NCBI GenBank assembly: GCA_963771295.1
Contig: CAVYTB010000013.1
Location: 1,543,624-1,607,623 of the forward strand
Reading direction: 5' to 3'
Length of the DNA stretch: 64,000 nt
Source: Acidiferrum sp963771295
GTDB taxonomy: Bacteria > Acidobacteriota > Terriglobia > Acidiferrales > UBA7541
A program made the position numbers and the translations under genes. This document shows positions 17,161 through 26,195 of the stretch, piece after piece. Position 1 is the stretch's first letter. Each line of letters opens with the position of its first letter. The notes under the pieces were generated by a model that was not told the DNA's origin, did not search any database, and saw nothing but the letters and a program-made list of their open reading frames with translations.

Positions 17161-18888
17161 TTGAATCTCTCTTCGCGCGTTTCTTTCCGTTGCTCGTTCG
17201 TCCTCATCGCCGTTCTTATCTTCGGTGTAACTGTCTCTCCAGCGTTCCCGCAAGAAGCCGCCGAACGAATTTTCTTCAATGCCAAGGTGTTTACCGGAGA
17301 GCCGCAGAATCCTTACGCAACAGCGGTAGCCATTCACGGCGACAAGATCGTGGCCGTCGGCAACCTGCTTGAAGTAACCAAAGCCGCCTCTGCCAGTGCC
17401 GAACGCATCGATATGCAGGGCAAGTCGCTGTTCCCCGGCTTCATCGACTCTCACAGCCACTCCATTGAAGGCGGCACAAATCGCATCTCCGCCGACGCCA
17501 GCGAAAACGTCAAGACCATGAGCGAGCTCGTGGCCTTCACGGCGAACGCAAAAAAGTCCGGCAAGGGCATGAATGGCGAATTTCTGGAAATCTTTGGCTT
17601 GCCACTGGAATTTTGGTCACACACGGATCAACTCAACGCGAATTTCAGCTCGGGCGCTTACTCGAATGTCCCAGTCGTGCTATATGGGATGGACGGCCAC
17701 ACCGCCTGGGCGAATTCCGTGATGCTGAAGCGCGCGGGGATTGACAGCGCCTACGTCAAGACACTTTCCGAACGCGAACGAAGTTACTACGGCGTCGATA
17801 AGAATTCTGAACCGAACGGTTTCCTCGTCGATGCCGGCACGAAAGAACTTACTCCGTTGCTTCCCAAGCCCAACGACGAAAAACTTTTGGCGTCTGCACG
17901 CGCAGCGTTGGAATACAACTACAGCCTCGGCATCACAGCATGGCTCGATCCCGTTGCCAGTGAAGAAGTGCTGAGAGCTTACAAGCTTCTCGCGGATCAC
18001 GGCGAACTGAACTCCATCGTCGACGCGTTTCCTCGCGTGCTCGCCAAGGATCCCGCCGCGGAACTCGCCGGCGTCCAGAAAACGCGCGAACAGTATAAAG
18101 ACATCACCAACCTGCACATCACCGGTATCAAGATCTTTGCCGACGGCGTTGTGGAATATCCTTCACAAACCGCCAATCTTACCAAGCCTTACAAGAACAC
18201 CGGCCGAAACGGTGAGTTGCTGTTCGACCAGAAACAGTTCAACGAACTTTGCATCGCCGCCGACAAGCAAGGTTTGATCATTCACGTTCACGCCCTCGGT
18301 GACGGCGCCGTAAAAGCCGCGCTTGATGGCATCGAGGCCGCGCGCAAGGCCAACGGCAACTCCGGCTTGCCTGACACTCTTACGCACGAGCAGTTCGTCG
18401 ACCCGCCCGACTTTCCGCGTTTTCGTGAGCTTGGCGTAATCAGCGCGCTGCAGCTTTTATGGGCCGAAGCCAGCGTGGACACCATCGACATCGTGAAGCC
18501 GTATCTGGACCCGGAAGTCTACAAATGGCAATATCCCGCTCGCTCTATTCTCGACAATGGCGGCATCATTTCCGGGGCCAGCGACTGGCCCGTCTCCAGC
18601 GCCAACGTTTTCTGGGGAATCTACCAGGCCATTACGCGCAAGGGACCGAAGGGTGTCCTGGATGCTTCTCAAGACATGCCCCGCCAAGCCATGTTCTACG
18701 CCTATACGCGCAATTCCGCTCGCGCTATGGATATGCTCGATACCATCGGTTCCATCGCGCCGGGTAAACGCGCCGACCTTATCGCCATCGACCGTGACGT
18801 TTTGACCGTTTCTCCGGAGCAGTTGCGTGAAGCCAAAATTGTCTGGACCATGGTCGCGGGTAAGACGGTGTATCGCGCCGCGAAATAG
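17161..18888 (+). CDS. secreted YtcJ-like amidohydrolase
   Basis: 575-residue metal-dependent amidohydrolase (amidohydrolase_3/YtcJ type). I place the start at a TTG at 17161, preceded by AAAGGA (17148-17153) with 7-nt spacing; this gives a signal peptide (basic start, VLIAVLIFGVTVSPAFPQ core), so the enzyme is probably periplasmic. The TIM-barrel metal site is suggested by FIDSHSHSIEGG, by IHVHALGDGAVKAALDGIE and by SGASDWPVSSANVFWGIY. The C-terminal GSIAPGKRADLIAIDRDVL is the usual return to the small beta domain. Substrates of this family include N-acyl amino acids and amides; none can be assigned. It follows the glycosyltransferase by 67 nt. Confidence 0.88.
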   Translation: MNLSSRVSFRCSFVLIAVLIFGVTVSPAFPQEAAERIFFNAKVFTGEPQNPYATAVAIHGDKIVAVGNLLEVTKAASASAERIDMQGKSLFPGFIDSHSHSIEGGTNRISADASENVKTMSELVAFTANAKKSGKGMNGEFLEIFGLPLEFWSHTDQLNANFSSGAYSNVPVVLYGMDGHTAWANSVMLKRAGIDSAYVKTLSERERSYYGVDKNSEPNGFLVDAGTKELTPLLPKPNDEKLLASARAALEYNYSLGITAWLDPVASEEVLRAYKLLADHGELNSIVDAFPRVLAKDPAAELAGVQKTREQYKDITNLHITGIKIFADGVVEYPSQTANLTKPYKNTGRNGELLFDQKQFNELCIAADKQGLIIHVHALGDGAVKAALDGIEAARKANGNSGLPDTLTHEQFVDPPDFPRFRELGVISALQLLWAEASVDTIDIVKPYLDPEVYKWQYPARSILDNGGIISGASDWPVSSANVFWGIYQAITRKGPKGVLDASQDMPRQAMFYAYTRNSARAMDMLDTIGSIAPGKRADLIAIDRDVLTVSPEQLREAKIVWTMVAGKTVYRAAK

Positions 18889-18942
18889 GGCGGAACCGCT
18901 CCTTCCCAGCGGCACACTTTGGTATCATCCCGCCTGGGACTC

Positions 18943-19563
18943 ATGCAGCCAGATCGCATTCCACTTTTTCCTTTGAACGTCGTGCTCTTTCCCGGCGAAC
19001 AGCTCCCCCTGCACATTTTCGAGCCGCGATACCGCCGGATGGTGCGCGAATGCATGGATTCAAAAACTCCCTTTGGAATGCTTCTGGCACTTCCCGACGG
19101 GATTGTGCGCGTGGGATGTACGGTGGAAATACTGGAAGTGATTAAACGTTACGACGACGGCCGCATGGATATCGTCACCGTTGGCCGCGATCCCTTTCGC
19201 GTGGTTGAACTGTTCTCCGACGATCCCCTTCTCGAAGGCCACGTCGATTATCTGGAAGACACCGCGTCCGCCCCAGCACCACAATCCATCAAGCAGCTGG
19301 TGGAACTCTATGAGACCTGCCACACCTTGCTGTTCAGCGGCATGCCCAAGGATTTCGACACCTGTCCGCCCGACCAACTCGCCTACACCATCGCATCGGC
19401 GCTTCCCCTCGACCTCTTGTGGAAGCAACAACTTCTGGAGCTTCGCACCGAGTCCGAACGCCAGCACCGGCTTTCGACGTACCTTCGCGACTGGGCGCCG
19501 CATCTACAGAAAGTAGACACCTTGCGACATCGCGCCGGAGGCAACGGTCAAGCTTTGAACTAA
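18943..19563 (+). CDS. LON substrate-binding domain protein
   Basis: 206-residue protein consisting essentially of the N-terminal LON domain without ATPase or protease parts. The start PDRIPLFPLNVVLFPGEQLPLHIFEPRYR is the domain hallmark, followed by FGMLLALPDGIVRVGCTVEI and a helical C-terminal portion. Stand-alone LON domain proteins are widespread but poorly characterised; they may bind unfolded clients. The ATG at 18943 is preferred to a TTG 24 nt upstream. It lies between an amidohydrolase and the AAA+/VWA pair, 43 nt before the latter. Confidence 0.88.
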   Translation: MQPDRIPLFPLNVVLFPGEQLPLHIFEPRYRRMVRECMDSKTPFGMLLALPDGIVRVGCTVEILEVIKRYDDGRMDIVTVGRDPFRVVELFSDDPLLEGHVDYLEDTASAPAPQSIKQLVELYETCHTLLFSGMPKDFDTCPPDQLAYTIASALPLDLLWKQQLLELRTESERQHRLSTYLRDWAPHLQKVDTLRHRAGGNGQALN

Positions 19564-19606
19564 AGTTCGGCGAGTTTTTTTCACTTGGTTCGCGGATAGA
19601 GGCCCC

Positions 19607-21115
19607 ATGACAGCGAGTACTTCCCTTCATCACTCCGGACAACCAAAGCCACGCACGCTTGGCGAATGGAAACGCATTCCCGATTTCGATGCGCGCACCA
19701 CGGCCCTGTCCGTAAAAAACGAAATTCGCCGCAATTTGTTGTGCAGCATTGAACGGAATCAGCCGCTATTTCCCGGCGTACATGGATACGACGACAGCGT
19801 CATCCCCCAGATCGTGAACGCCCTGCTGTCGCGCCACAATTTCATCCTGCTTGGACTGCGCGGGCAGGCCAAAAGCCGCATTCTGCGTGGCTTGATGCAG
19901 CTTCTGGACCCGGAAATTCCAGTGATCGCCGGATGCGAGATTAATGATCACCCTCTGCGGCCCATTTGCCGCGCTTGCCGCGAACGCCTGGCCGCTGAAG
20001 GCGACAACACGCCCATCGCCTGGCTTCCACGAGACCAGCGCTACGTGGAAAAACTCGCCACTCCCGACGTCACTATCGCGGACATTATTGGCGACGTCGA
20101 CCCGATTCGGGCTGCACGTGGCGGACGCGACCTCTCCGACGAGTTGACCATTCACTACGGCTTGTTGCCGCGTGCCAATCGCGGTATTTTTGCCGTCAAC
20201 GAGCTTCCCGACCTCGCCGGTAAAATCCAGGTCGGCCTATTCAACATCATGCAAGAAGGCGACATCCAGATTAAAGGTTACCCGCTGCGCCTTCCTCTGG
20301 ACGTGTTGCTGGTCTTCACCGCCAATCCAGAGGATTACACTGCCCGCGGCAAAATTATCACCCCGCTCAAGGATCGCCTAGGCGCGGAAATTCGCACCCA
20401 CTATCCCAGTTCCATCGAGGAAGGCATCACCATCACCACGCAGGAAGCCTGGACGCAGCGTGATTCCTCGATCAAGGTTGAGGTTCCTGACTACCTGCGC
20501 GAAGTTGTAGAGGAAATCGCGTTCCAGGCCCGCGAGGACAAGCGCGTCGACAAGCGCTCGGGCGTCAGCCAGCGTCTGCCCATCACCACGCTTGAGAACC
20601 TTGTCAGCAGCGCCGAACAACGCGCCGCACGAACTGGCGAGTCCTTTGGCGTCGCTTGCGTGGCCGATCTTTACGCTGCTCTGCCCTCCATCACCGGAAA
20701 GCTCGAACTCGAATACGAAGGCGAGTTAAAGGGCGCCGAGACCATTGCTCGTGAACTGATTCGTGCGGCGGTTGGCCGCGTCTTCACCAAGCATTTTGGA
20801 GACGTGAATTTCCAGCCGGTCACGCAATGGTTTGAACTCGGCGGCGAACTAAAGGTTCCGGACATTATCTCCACGCCGCAGCGGTACCAGCAGCTTGCGA
20901 GGATTCAGGGCTTGCTGGACCATGTGGGCAAACTCGGCGTGCATAGCCGCAAAGACGAGCCGCAGGCCGCCGCCGCTGCCGAGATGATTCTCGAAGGCCT
21001 ATGGGCGCATCGCCGGATCGGTCGCAGCGAAGAGCGCGGCTTCTACGCAGAGAAACCGCAGCGCGCTCAGGAACAACGAGAGTCGCCCAATCGGCCGCGG
21101 CGCAATTACAATTGA
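19607..21115 (+). CDS. AAA+ ATPase of the magnesium-chelatase/MoxR group
   Basis: 502-residue AAA+ ATPase. The Walker A-like motif is GLRGQAKS (83-90) and the Walker B-like strand is GIFAVNELPDL (193-203), with Asn-Glu in place of Asp-Glu, as in several Mg-chelatase I relatives. The insert between them contains Cys110, Cys121 and Cys124 (CEINDHPLRPICRAC), a possible metal-binding patch. Sensor and arginine-finger region follows in LLVFTANPEDYTARGKIITPLKDR. The next gene encodes a VWA-domain partner 7 nt downstream, the usual two-component layout of BchI/BchD-type or MoxR/VWA systems, in which the ATPase remodels a client bound by the VWA protein. No chlH/bchH-like large subunit is visible, so porphyrin metalation is not implied. 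Confidence 0.85.
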   Translation: MTASTSLHHSGQPKPRTLGEWKRIPDFDARTTALSVKNEIRRNLLCSIERNQPLFPGVHGYDDSVIPQIVNALLSRHNFILLGLRGQAKSRILRGLMQLLDPEIPVIAGCEINDHPLRPICRACRERLAAEGDNTPIAWLPRDQRYVEKLATPDVTIADIIGDVDPIRAARGGRDLSDELTIHYGLLPRANRGIFAVNELPDLAGKIQVGLFNIMQEGDIQIKGYPLRLPLDVLLVFTANPEDYTARGKIITPLKDRLGAEIRTHYPSSIEEGITITTQEAWTQRDSSIKVEVPDYLREVVEEIAFQAREDKRVDKRSGVSQRLPITTLENLVSSAEQRAARTGESFGVACVADLYAALPSITGKLELEYEGELKGAETIARELIRAAVGRVFTKHFGDVNFQPVTQWFELGGELKVPDIISTPQRYQQLARIQGLLDHVGKLGVHSRKDEPQAAAAAEMILEGLWAHRRIGRSEERGFYAEKPQRAQEQRESPNRPRRNYN

Positions 21116-21122
21116 GGCGCGT

Positions 21123-22400
21123 ATGAAAGTCGTTAAATACGGAAAATATACGGGCGAGCCCGCCGACGTTGTCGACCTCGACGAACTAATGAAGCGCCTG
21201 GGCGACTTCTTCCTGCAGAGCGGCTTCGAATCGCAGTACTACGGCCTCTCTGAGTTCGATTCCAACCAATCGATGGAAGCCCTGCGCGACGCCATTCTCC
21301 GTGCCCTGCAAGAAGGCGATTTGCTGCCCGACGACGCCATGAGCGACGAACTCCGCAAAATGTTGCAGGATCCCGGCGCGTTGAACAGTAGCGATGTCCG
21401 CGACCTGATCGACAAGCTCGTCGAACGCCTCTCCCAGGAAGGCTTCATCAATCCCCAGCAACCGCCCCAGATCACTCCACCACCACAAAACACACCGGGC
21501 GGCCAGTTGGGCAATCCGCAGGAGCGCAATCCCGATGCGCGCTTCGAGATCACCGATAAAGCCATCGACTTCCTCGGCTTCAAAACCCTTCGCGATCTGT
21601 TGGGCTCGCTGGGCCGCAGCAGCTTCGGTCGACACGATACGCGCGACCTTTCCACCGGTGTTGAGTCTGGCGGCGTTTCGCGGCCGTATGAATTCGGCGA
21701 CACGCTGAATCTCGACATCAGCCAGACGCTCTCGAACGCCATTCGTCGCGAGGGCGTCAAAGTGCCCATCGACATGCAATATCGAGACCTGATGGTTCAC
21801 CAGTGCGAATACCAGAGTTCCTGCGCCACCGTTCTGCTGCTCGACTGCAGCCACAGCATGATTCTGTATGGCGAAGATCGCTTCACGCCCGCCAAGCGCG
21901 TCGCCATGGCGCTCTCGCACCTCATTCGCACGCAGTACCCTGGCGACACTCTCAGCCTGGTGTTATTTCACGATTCCGCCGAAGAGGTTCCGCTCGGCCA
22001 ACTGGCCCGCGTGCAGGTGGGTCCGTATTACACCAACACGCGCGAGGGACTGCGCATGGCCCAACGCATTCTTCTTCGTCAGCGCAAAGATATGCGCCAG
22101 ATTGTAATGATCACGGACGGCAAGCCGTCCGCCTTAACGCTCGATGATGGCCGAATCTACAAAAATGCCTTCGGTCTTGACCCTTTCGTGGTCGGCGAAA
22201 CGCTCGAGGAAGTGAACAAGTGCAAACGCGCCGGCATCATGATCAACACCTTCATGCTCGCCACCGATTACAGCCTGGTCCAATTCGTCCAGAAGATTAC
22301 GCAAATGTGCAAAGGTAAGGCCTACTTCACCACGCCTTACACCCTGGGCCAGTATCTGTTGATGGATTATATGCAGCGCAAAACCAAGACCATTCACTAA
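21123..22400 (+). CDS. VWA-domain protein, partner of the AAA+ ATPase
   Basis: 425-residue protein. The N-terminal half is helical with a Pro-rich linker (about 110-126). The C-terminal half is a von Willebrand A domain with an intact MIDAS signature, DCSHS at Asp241-Ser245, preceded by the strand ATVLLL and followed by the conserved TDGKPSAL loop. It resembles the VWA subunits (ChlD/CoxE-like) that pair with MoxR or Mg-chelatase ATPases. No signal peptide. The gene begins 7 nt after the ATPase gene and both are surely co-transcribed. Client unknown. Confidence 0.85.
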   Translation: MKVVKYGKYTGEPADVVDLDELMKRLGDFFLQSGFESQYYGLSEFDSNQSMEALRDAILRALQEGDLLPDDAMSDELRKMLQDPGALNSSDVRDLIDKLVERLSQEGFINPQQPPQITPPPQNTPGGQLGNPQERNPDARFEITDKAIDFLGFKTLRDLLGSLGRSSFGRHDTRDLSTGVESGGVSRPYEFGDTLNLDISQTLSNAIRREGVKVPIDMQYRDLMVHQCEYQSSCATVLLLDCSHSMILYGEDRFTPAKRVAMALSHLIRTQYPGDTLSLVLFHDSAEEVPLGQLARVQVGPYYTNTREGLRMAQRILLRQRKDMRQIVMITDGKPSALTLDDGRIYKNAFGLDPFVVGETLEEVNKCKRAGIMINTFMLATDYSLVQFVQKITQMCKGKAYFTTPYTLGQYLLMDYMQRKTKTIH

Positions 22401-22431
22401 CGCGCCGCTCGTCCTGCGATAAACTAGATCC

Positions 22432-22974
22432 ATGTCTTTGATGAAGAGGCTGTCGCGCTGGATTAATTCGGAGGCACCTTTGACAACGATTGAAGTGGGT
22501 CAATCCGCTCCCGGCTTTTCGCTGAAAGCTTTGGACGGCAAGGAGTATTCGCTCGCGTCTCTTCTCGAACGGGGACCGGTTGTCGTGGCTTTCTTCAAAA
22601 TCTCCTGCCCGGTTTGTCAGTTCACTTTTCCTTTTCTTCAGCGTCTTTTCGAGCGCTATGGCAGCGACAGCGTTTCTTTCCTCGGCGTCTCGCAGGACGA
22701 TGCGCGCGATACCAAGGAATTCAATCAACAATACGGCATTAAATTTCCCACGCTGATCGACGAGCACGGCTATCCGGCATCGAACGCCTACGGATTAACG
22801 AATGTCCCGACTATTTTTCTTATTGCGCCGGACGGCAGAGTAAAGGTCCAGTGCATGGGTTTCAGCAAGGGAGACCTGGAGAAAATTTCTACCGGATTGT
22901 CGCAGCATCGCGCCATAACGCCAGCGCCCCTATTCCGCCAGAATGAAGTTGTGCCGGACTATAAACCTGGGTGA
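22432..22974 (+). CDS. thioredoxin-fold redoxin (TlpA/AhpC-TSA family)
   Basis: 180-residue protein of the alkyl hydroperoxide reductase/thiol-specific antioxidant superfamily. The active-site motif is FFKISCPVCQFTFPFLQ with Cys59 and Cys62 (C-P-V-C, as in TlpA-like oxidoreductases), and the thioredoxin cis-proline region is NVPTIFLIAPDG. No clear signal peptide, so it is probably cytoplasmic. It follows the VWA gene by 31 nt and is followed by a strong hairpin. It may be a peroxiredoxin or a thiol-disulfide reductase; the CxxC favours the latter. Confidence 0.85.
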   Translation: MSLMKRLSRWINSEAPLTTIEVGQSAPGFSLKALDGKEYSLASLLERGPVVVAFFKISCPVCQFTFPFLQRLFERYGSDSVSFLGVSQDDARDTKEFNQQYGIKFPTLIDEHGYPASNAYGLTNVPTIFLIAPDGRVKVQCMGFSKGDLEKISTGLSQHRAITPAPLFRQNEVVPDYKPG

Positions 22975-22979
22975 GGCTC

Positions 22980-23004
22980 GAAAAACTAGGTCCGGTCGGA
23001 CCTA
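22980..23004 (-). terminator. intrinsic terminator for the minus-strand oxidoreductase genes
   Basis: A perfect 8-bp stem (22987-22994 with 22997-23004) is followed on the minus strand by GTTTTTC (to 22980). It lies between convergent genes and could also slow plus-strand transcription, where the downstream T-run is missing. Confidence 0.6.
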
Positions 23005-23026
23005 CGACAAGTTAGCCTGAAGGGTT

Positions 23027-23182
23027 CTAAACTTCCTCGATCAATAGGTCGCGCTTGTGCTTCTCCGGCTTTTTCCGCCTGTCCGGAACAATGCGCGTCG
23101 TCGCCGGCACCAGCCCCACCTTCCGCGCCCGCCTTCTAGCCTCCACTCCCTTGTCCAATTTCTTTTTCTTCGCTCGGCTCAT
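23027..23182 (-). CDS. small basic protein, unknown function
   Basis: 51-residue, strongly basic protein (starts SRAKKKKLDKGVEARRRAR and ends KKPEKHKRDLLIEEV). The ATG lies 1 nt after the stop of the oxidoreductase gene, indicating translational coupling; a longer frame back to 23347 would overlap that gene almost entirely and is rejected. Composition suggests nucleic-acid or ribosome binding, but I recognise no family with certainty. The gene ends just before the terminator hairpin. Confidence 0.6.
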   Translation of the reverse strand: MSRAKKKKLDKGVEARRRARKVGLVPATTRIVPDRRKKPEKHKRDLLIEEV

Positions 23183-23183
23183 C

Positions 23184-25112
23184 TCAGCTCTTCTTTGTGG
23201 CGATCTCTTGAACCGCGCGGTAACCCTGGTCAATGGCCTCATTTGTATACGCGAAGGCGCCGGCATCGGAATTCGCGATGTGAATGTTGCCGAATGGCTT
23301 TCGGCCGATTTCGTTCGGAGCCTGCCCCGGCAGCCAGACCGGATCAAATAAGGAATTGTATTCGTAGGCGTAGCCGTGCGGCCAGCGGTTCACGGTAATA
23401 GCTTCAATGTCGTTCGCCGGATCAAACCCCCCGCCGCTGAGCACTCGCGCCAACTGCTCGCGTACATTCCTTTCGAACGTGGCGTAGTTCGTTCGCATCA
23501 ATCGGCCACGGCCGCCGCGTTGTTTGTCGCGCGCTGTCACGCCGGTGCCCACCGGAACGTACTGCAAGTGCACCAGGCAGGATTCATCGGGGTGCTGCGT
23601 GAAATGGTAGTCGCCAATGCTCACGGGAAAATCCAGGTCCACGCTAGAGAAGAACGATCCGGGGCAATGGATGCTGTGCACTTGCAATTTCTGAAACGCC
23701 TGCCAATTCTTTAGCTGCACGTTGGTATAAACCAGCGGCACTTTCACGTTGTACGCAAGCCCGTCTTTCTGCGCTTCTGACATTTCCGTGCACATGTACG
23801 GAATCACCATATTCCAGCAGGCCAGAATGCACGCTTTGCCCTGCACCAGCCGCGCCTGGCCACCGCGAACATATGTCACTTCCACGCCCTTGGAATTGCC
23901 CGCGCCACCGATATTCTCGGCATGGATCACTGTGGAATTCAATCGCACACGCACCGGTGAACTCTCATCGTCCAGCTTCGCGTAATCAAATTTCGCCGTC
24001 ACCACATCTTCCATCGTGTGTCCCGGCGCAACCGCGGGAATCATGGCACGCACCAGCAGTCGCGGCACGGATCCAATGCCGTCCGGAAAATGGTAAATGT
24101 ACGGCTCATGATCCTGGCGCGTAACTTCCAGGCCCATTCCCGGCCCGTCTTTGTCTGTAATTCCGAGTCCCACGAATCCCGGCAAGTAGCCTAGACCGGC
24201 CATATCTCCCGCTGGCACCGCATCAATTCCCACGCCGTATAGCCCGTACATCGACGTGAATATAAGCGGAATGGCGTCCGGCGTGATCTTCACATCTTTC
24301 AGCAAGTAATCCTGGTAACTGGTCTTCGCGAGGTAGGCCTTCTTCTCCGTTGCACTCATCCCGGCCAGGTAGTCCACCTTTTCGCTATGCAGGCGCGCCA
24401 GATCCTTTTGCGCCGCGGGAGAAAGAGGCGTCTTTGCCAGAAATTCCGGCCAGGGCGTCTGGTATGCGCCCGTCACCAGACGGTCTTCTCCAAAGGTTTC
24501 TTTGTCGAAGAAAATTCCCTGACCCATTCCTCGCGATTCATAAAATTTCTGGTCGTAATACTTTTCGAACTTCTTCACTTCAATTCCCAAATCCTTGAAC
24601 AGCTGCCTTGCTTGCGCGCTGTACAGATTCGGGCCGGTGATGGTCTGTGTTCCCCCATATCCGATAATCAACCGCTTGCCGCTCTGGAACTCGTTCCGCT
24701 TGGCGTGCCCTCCGAAATCGTCGTGATTGTCCAGAACCAGAATGCGAGCGTTTGGTCCCGCCTGCTGCCGATAAAAATAGGCTGAGGATAGGCCGCTAAT
24801 TCCGCCTCCCACCACAATCAAGTCATACGAATCCACGTCTCGCGTGGGATTGTCGTATGTCTTGCCATCCCGCATCGCATGCGCCACTTCCCACGATCCG
24901 TCGTGGCTGCCTCTCATTCCGGTTTTCGCCGGCGGGTAATACCCGGGTTCCTTCTCCGGCGCGTAGACACCTTCCCCCGCAAACACATCCGCCCAAAACG
25001 TCCTCGGGCTTGCCATGGACGCTCCGATGGCAACGCTCGCTCCGTTTAGAAAATCCCGGCGCGTGATGGCCCGATCCATTCCCAATTCGCGATCTCGCTT
25101 ATCTTGATCCAC
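23184..25112 (-). CDS. Tat-exported FAD-dependent oxidoreductase, spermidine dehydrogenase-like
   Basis: 642-residue flavoprotein. A twin-arginine signal (RRDFLNGASVAIGASMAS) indicates export of the folded protein to the periplasm. The FAD Rossmann motif is YDLIVVGGGISGLSSAYFYR, followed by the typical LVLDNHDDFGGHAKRNEF; the C-terminal FAD contact is GNIHIANSDAGAFAYTNEAI. Layout and length are like the periplasmic spermidine dehydrogenase group, but other NAD(P)-binding Rossmann amine oxidases look similar, so the substrate is open. I use the GTG at 25112, which has GGAG 8 nt upstream; a start at 25154 would put 14 more residues before the Tat region. Co-transcribed with the small basic protein. 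Confidence 0.82.
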   Translation of the reverse strand: MDQDKRDRELGMDRAITRRDFLNGASVAIGASMASPRTFWADVFAGEGVYAPEKEPGYYPPAKTGMRGSHDGSWEVAHAMRDGKTYDNPTRDVDSYDLIVVGGGISGLSSAYFYRQQAGPNARILVLDNHDDFGGHAKRNEFQSGKRLIIGYGGTQTITGPNLYSAQARQLFKDLGIEVKKFEKYYDQKFYESRGMGQGIFFDKETFGEDRLVTGAYQTPWPEFLAKTPLSPAAQKDLARLHSEKVDYLAGMSATEKKAYLAKTSYQDYLLKDVKITPDAIPLIFTSMYGLYGVGIDAVPAGDMAGLGYLPGFVGLGITDKDGPGMGLEVTRQDHEPYIYHFPDGIGSVPRLLVRAMIPAVAPGHTMEDVVTAKFDYAKLDDESSPVRVRLNSTVIHAENIGGAGNSKGVEVTYVRGGQARLVQGKACILACWNMVIPYMCTEMSEAQKDGLAYNVKVPLVYTNVQLKNWQAFQKLQVHSIHCPGSFFSSVDLDFPVSIGDYHFTQHPDESCLVHLQYVPVGTGVTARDKQRGGRGRLMRTNYATFERNVREQLARVLSGGGFDPANDIEAITVNRWPHGYAYEYNSLFDPVWLPGQAPNEIGRKPFGNIHIANSDAGAFAYTNEAIDQGYRAVQEIATKKS

Positions 25113-25400
25113 GCAAAAATCTCCAATGAGGGCCGCAGGTCCCCATGCCAACAACCAGCAGCCAGTAACACCAAGAATTAACCCACAAAAAGCTTAGCCC
25201 ACCGGCGCGCCTTAGCAAAGCCCTGGAACTTTCGCCCTTCATCGACCGGCACGTTCCAGCGGTTTGCGCTATCATTGCAGTGGACGGTCAGAGCCGTTCG
25301 TTATAGTTTTTCCGCACCATTAATCGGTCAGCACACCTGAAAAAGGGGTTGCGTCATTTTTCCATCGAGCCGCTCGAAGTGTTGCTTCAACGGTTTGCGA

Positions 25401-26126
25401 ATGGCCATAGTGTCTCTTTTATTGAGCGCAACCGTATGCCTTGCAGACGCACAACCGCGCCATTTCGCAGCCGAACCGGCGGGACCTGCATCGACTTCCA
25501 CGCGAATTGAGGAAGCTAACCCTCCGTGCAAAATTGTTTACGCTGGTTTTGTCGGTGCCTTGGAGACCGCGGGACGCAAAGGATCGGGCATCGTCCAGAT
25601 CCGCGACGTTCTGCGTGGCCCAGAATATTCCGACGTCTGCGCGGAGTCATTCATTCCCATTGACTGGAATTCCGGTCTCAGCTGGGTCCTGAAGCACTTT
25701 CCATCGCGCCCTGGCCCTCTGACTCCTGAAGAACTATCCACCGCACCGAGCGTCATTCTCGTCGGCCACAGCACCGGCGGGTGGGCCATGCTCGCTGTGG
25801 CACGCGAACTGCGCGACAGAAACATACCCGTGGAACTGACTATCCAAATCGATAGCGTCGGTTTTGCCGATTTCACTGTGCCGCGAAATGTAAAGTCCGG
25901 CGCAATTTTCCACGCGCGCGACATTCTGATGTTCATGACTACGAAGAATCTGCGAACCGAAGATCCCGTCCACACCAAGATTGTCGCCAATGTGGTGGTA
26001 AAGGGCGCGAATCATCTCTCCATCACACGAGATCCGCGCATCAAGATGCTGGTTCTCAATACCGTCGACAGTTTACGCGCCTCTTCCTTGAAGACCGCCG
26101 AAGCGCCTCATGATTTGAACCATTAG
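25401..26126 (+). CDS. secreted alpha/beta-hydrolase-like protein
   Basis: 241-residue protein with a short N-terminal signal peptide (MAIVSLLLSATVCLADAQP). A nucleophile-elbow-like motif GHSTGGW (in VILVGHSTGGWAMLAVAREL) places Ser in a G-x-S-x-G-like setting after a beta strand, suggesting a lipase/esterase-type fold. DSVGFADF and GANHLSITRDPRI could supply the Asp and His of a triad. It stands alone, divergent from the oxidoreductase (about 290 nt between starts) and convergent with the TonB-dependent receptor. Overall family not recognised with certainty. Confidence 0.6.
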   Translation: MAIVSLLLSATVCLADAQPRHFAAEPAGPASTSTRIEEANPPCKIVYAGFVGALETAGRKGSGIVQIRDVLRGPEYSDVCAESFIPIDWNSGLSWVLKHFPSRPGPLTPEELSTAPSVILVGHSTGGWAMLAVARELRDRNIPVELTIQIDSVGFADFTVPRNVKSGAIFHARDILMFMTTKNLRTEDPVHTKIVANVVVKGANHLSITRDPRIKMLVLNTVDSLRASSLKTAEAPHDLNH

Positions 26127-26195
26127 CCTGATTGAGTGGTAAGCGAAAACGGCGGCTCGGGAAAACCGCTCGCTTCCAGGATTAAAGGCAATTCA

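Noticed and set aside
19607..22400. Magnesium chelatase for chlorophyll synthesis
   Set aside because: No large H subunit and no other bacteriochlorophyll genes are present, although the ATPase resembles that family and heme genes are near.
23183..23347. Extended 106-residue reading of the small basic protein
   Set aside because: The added part overlaps the oxidoreductase coding sequence; the ATG at 23182, 1 nt after its stop, is convincing.
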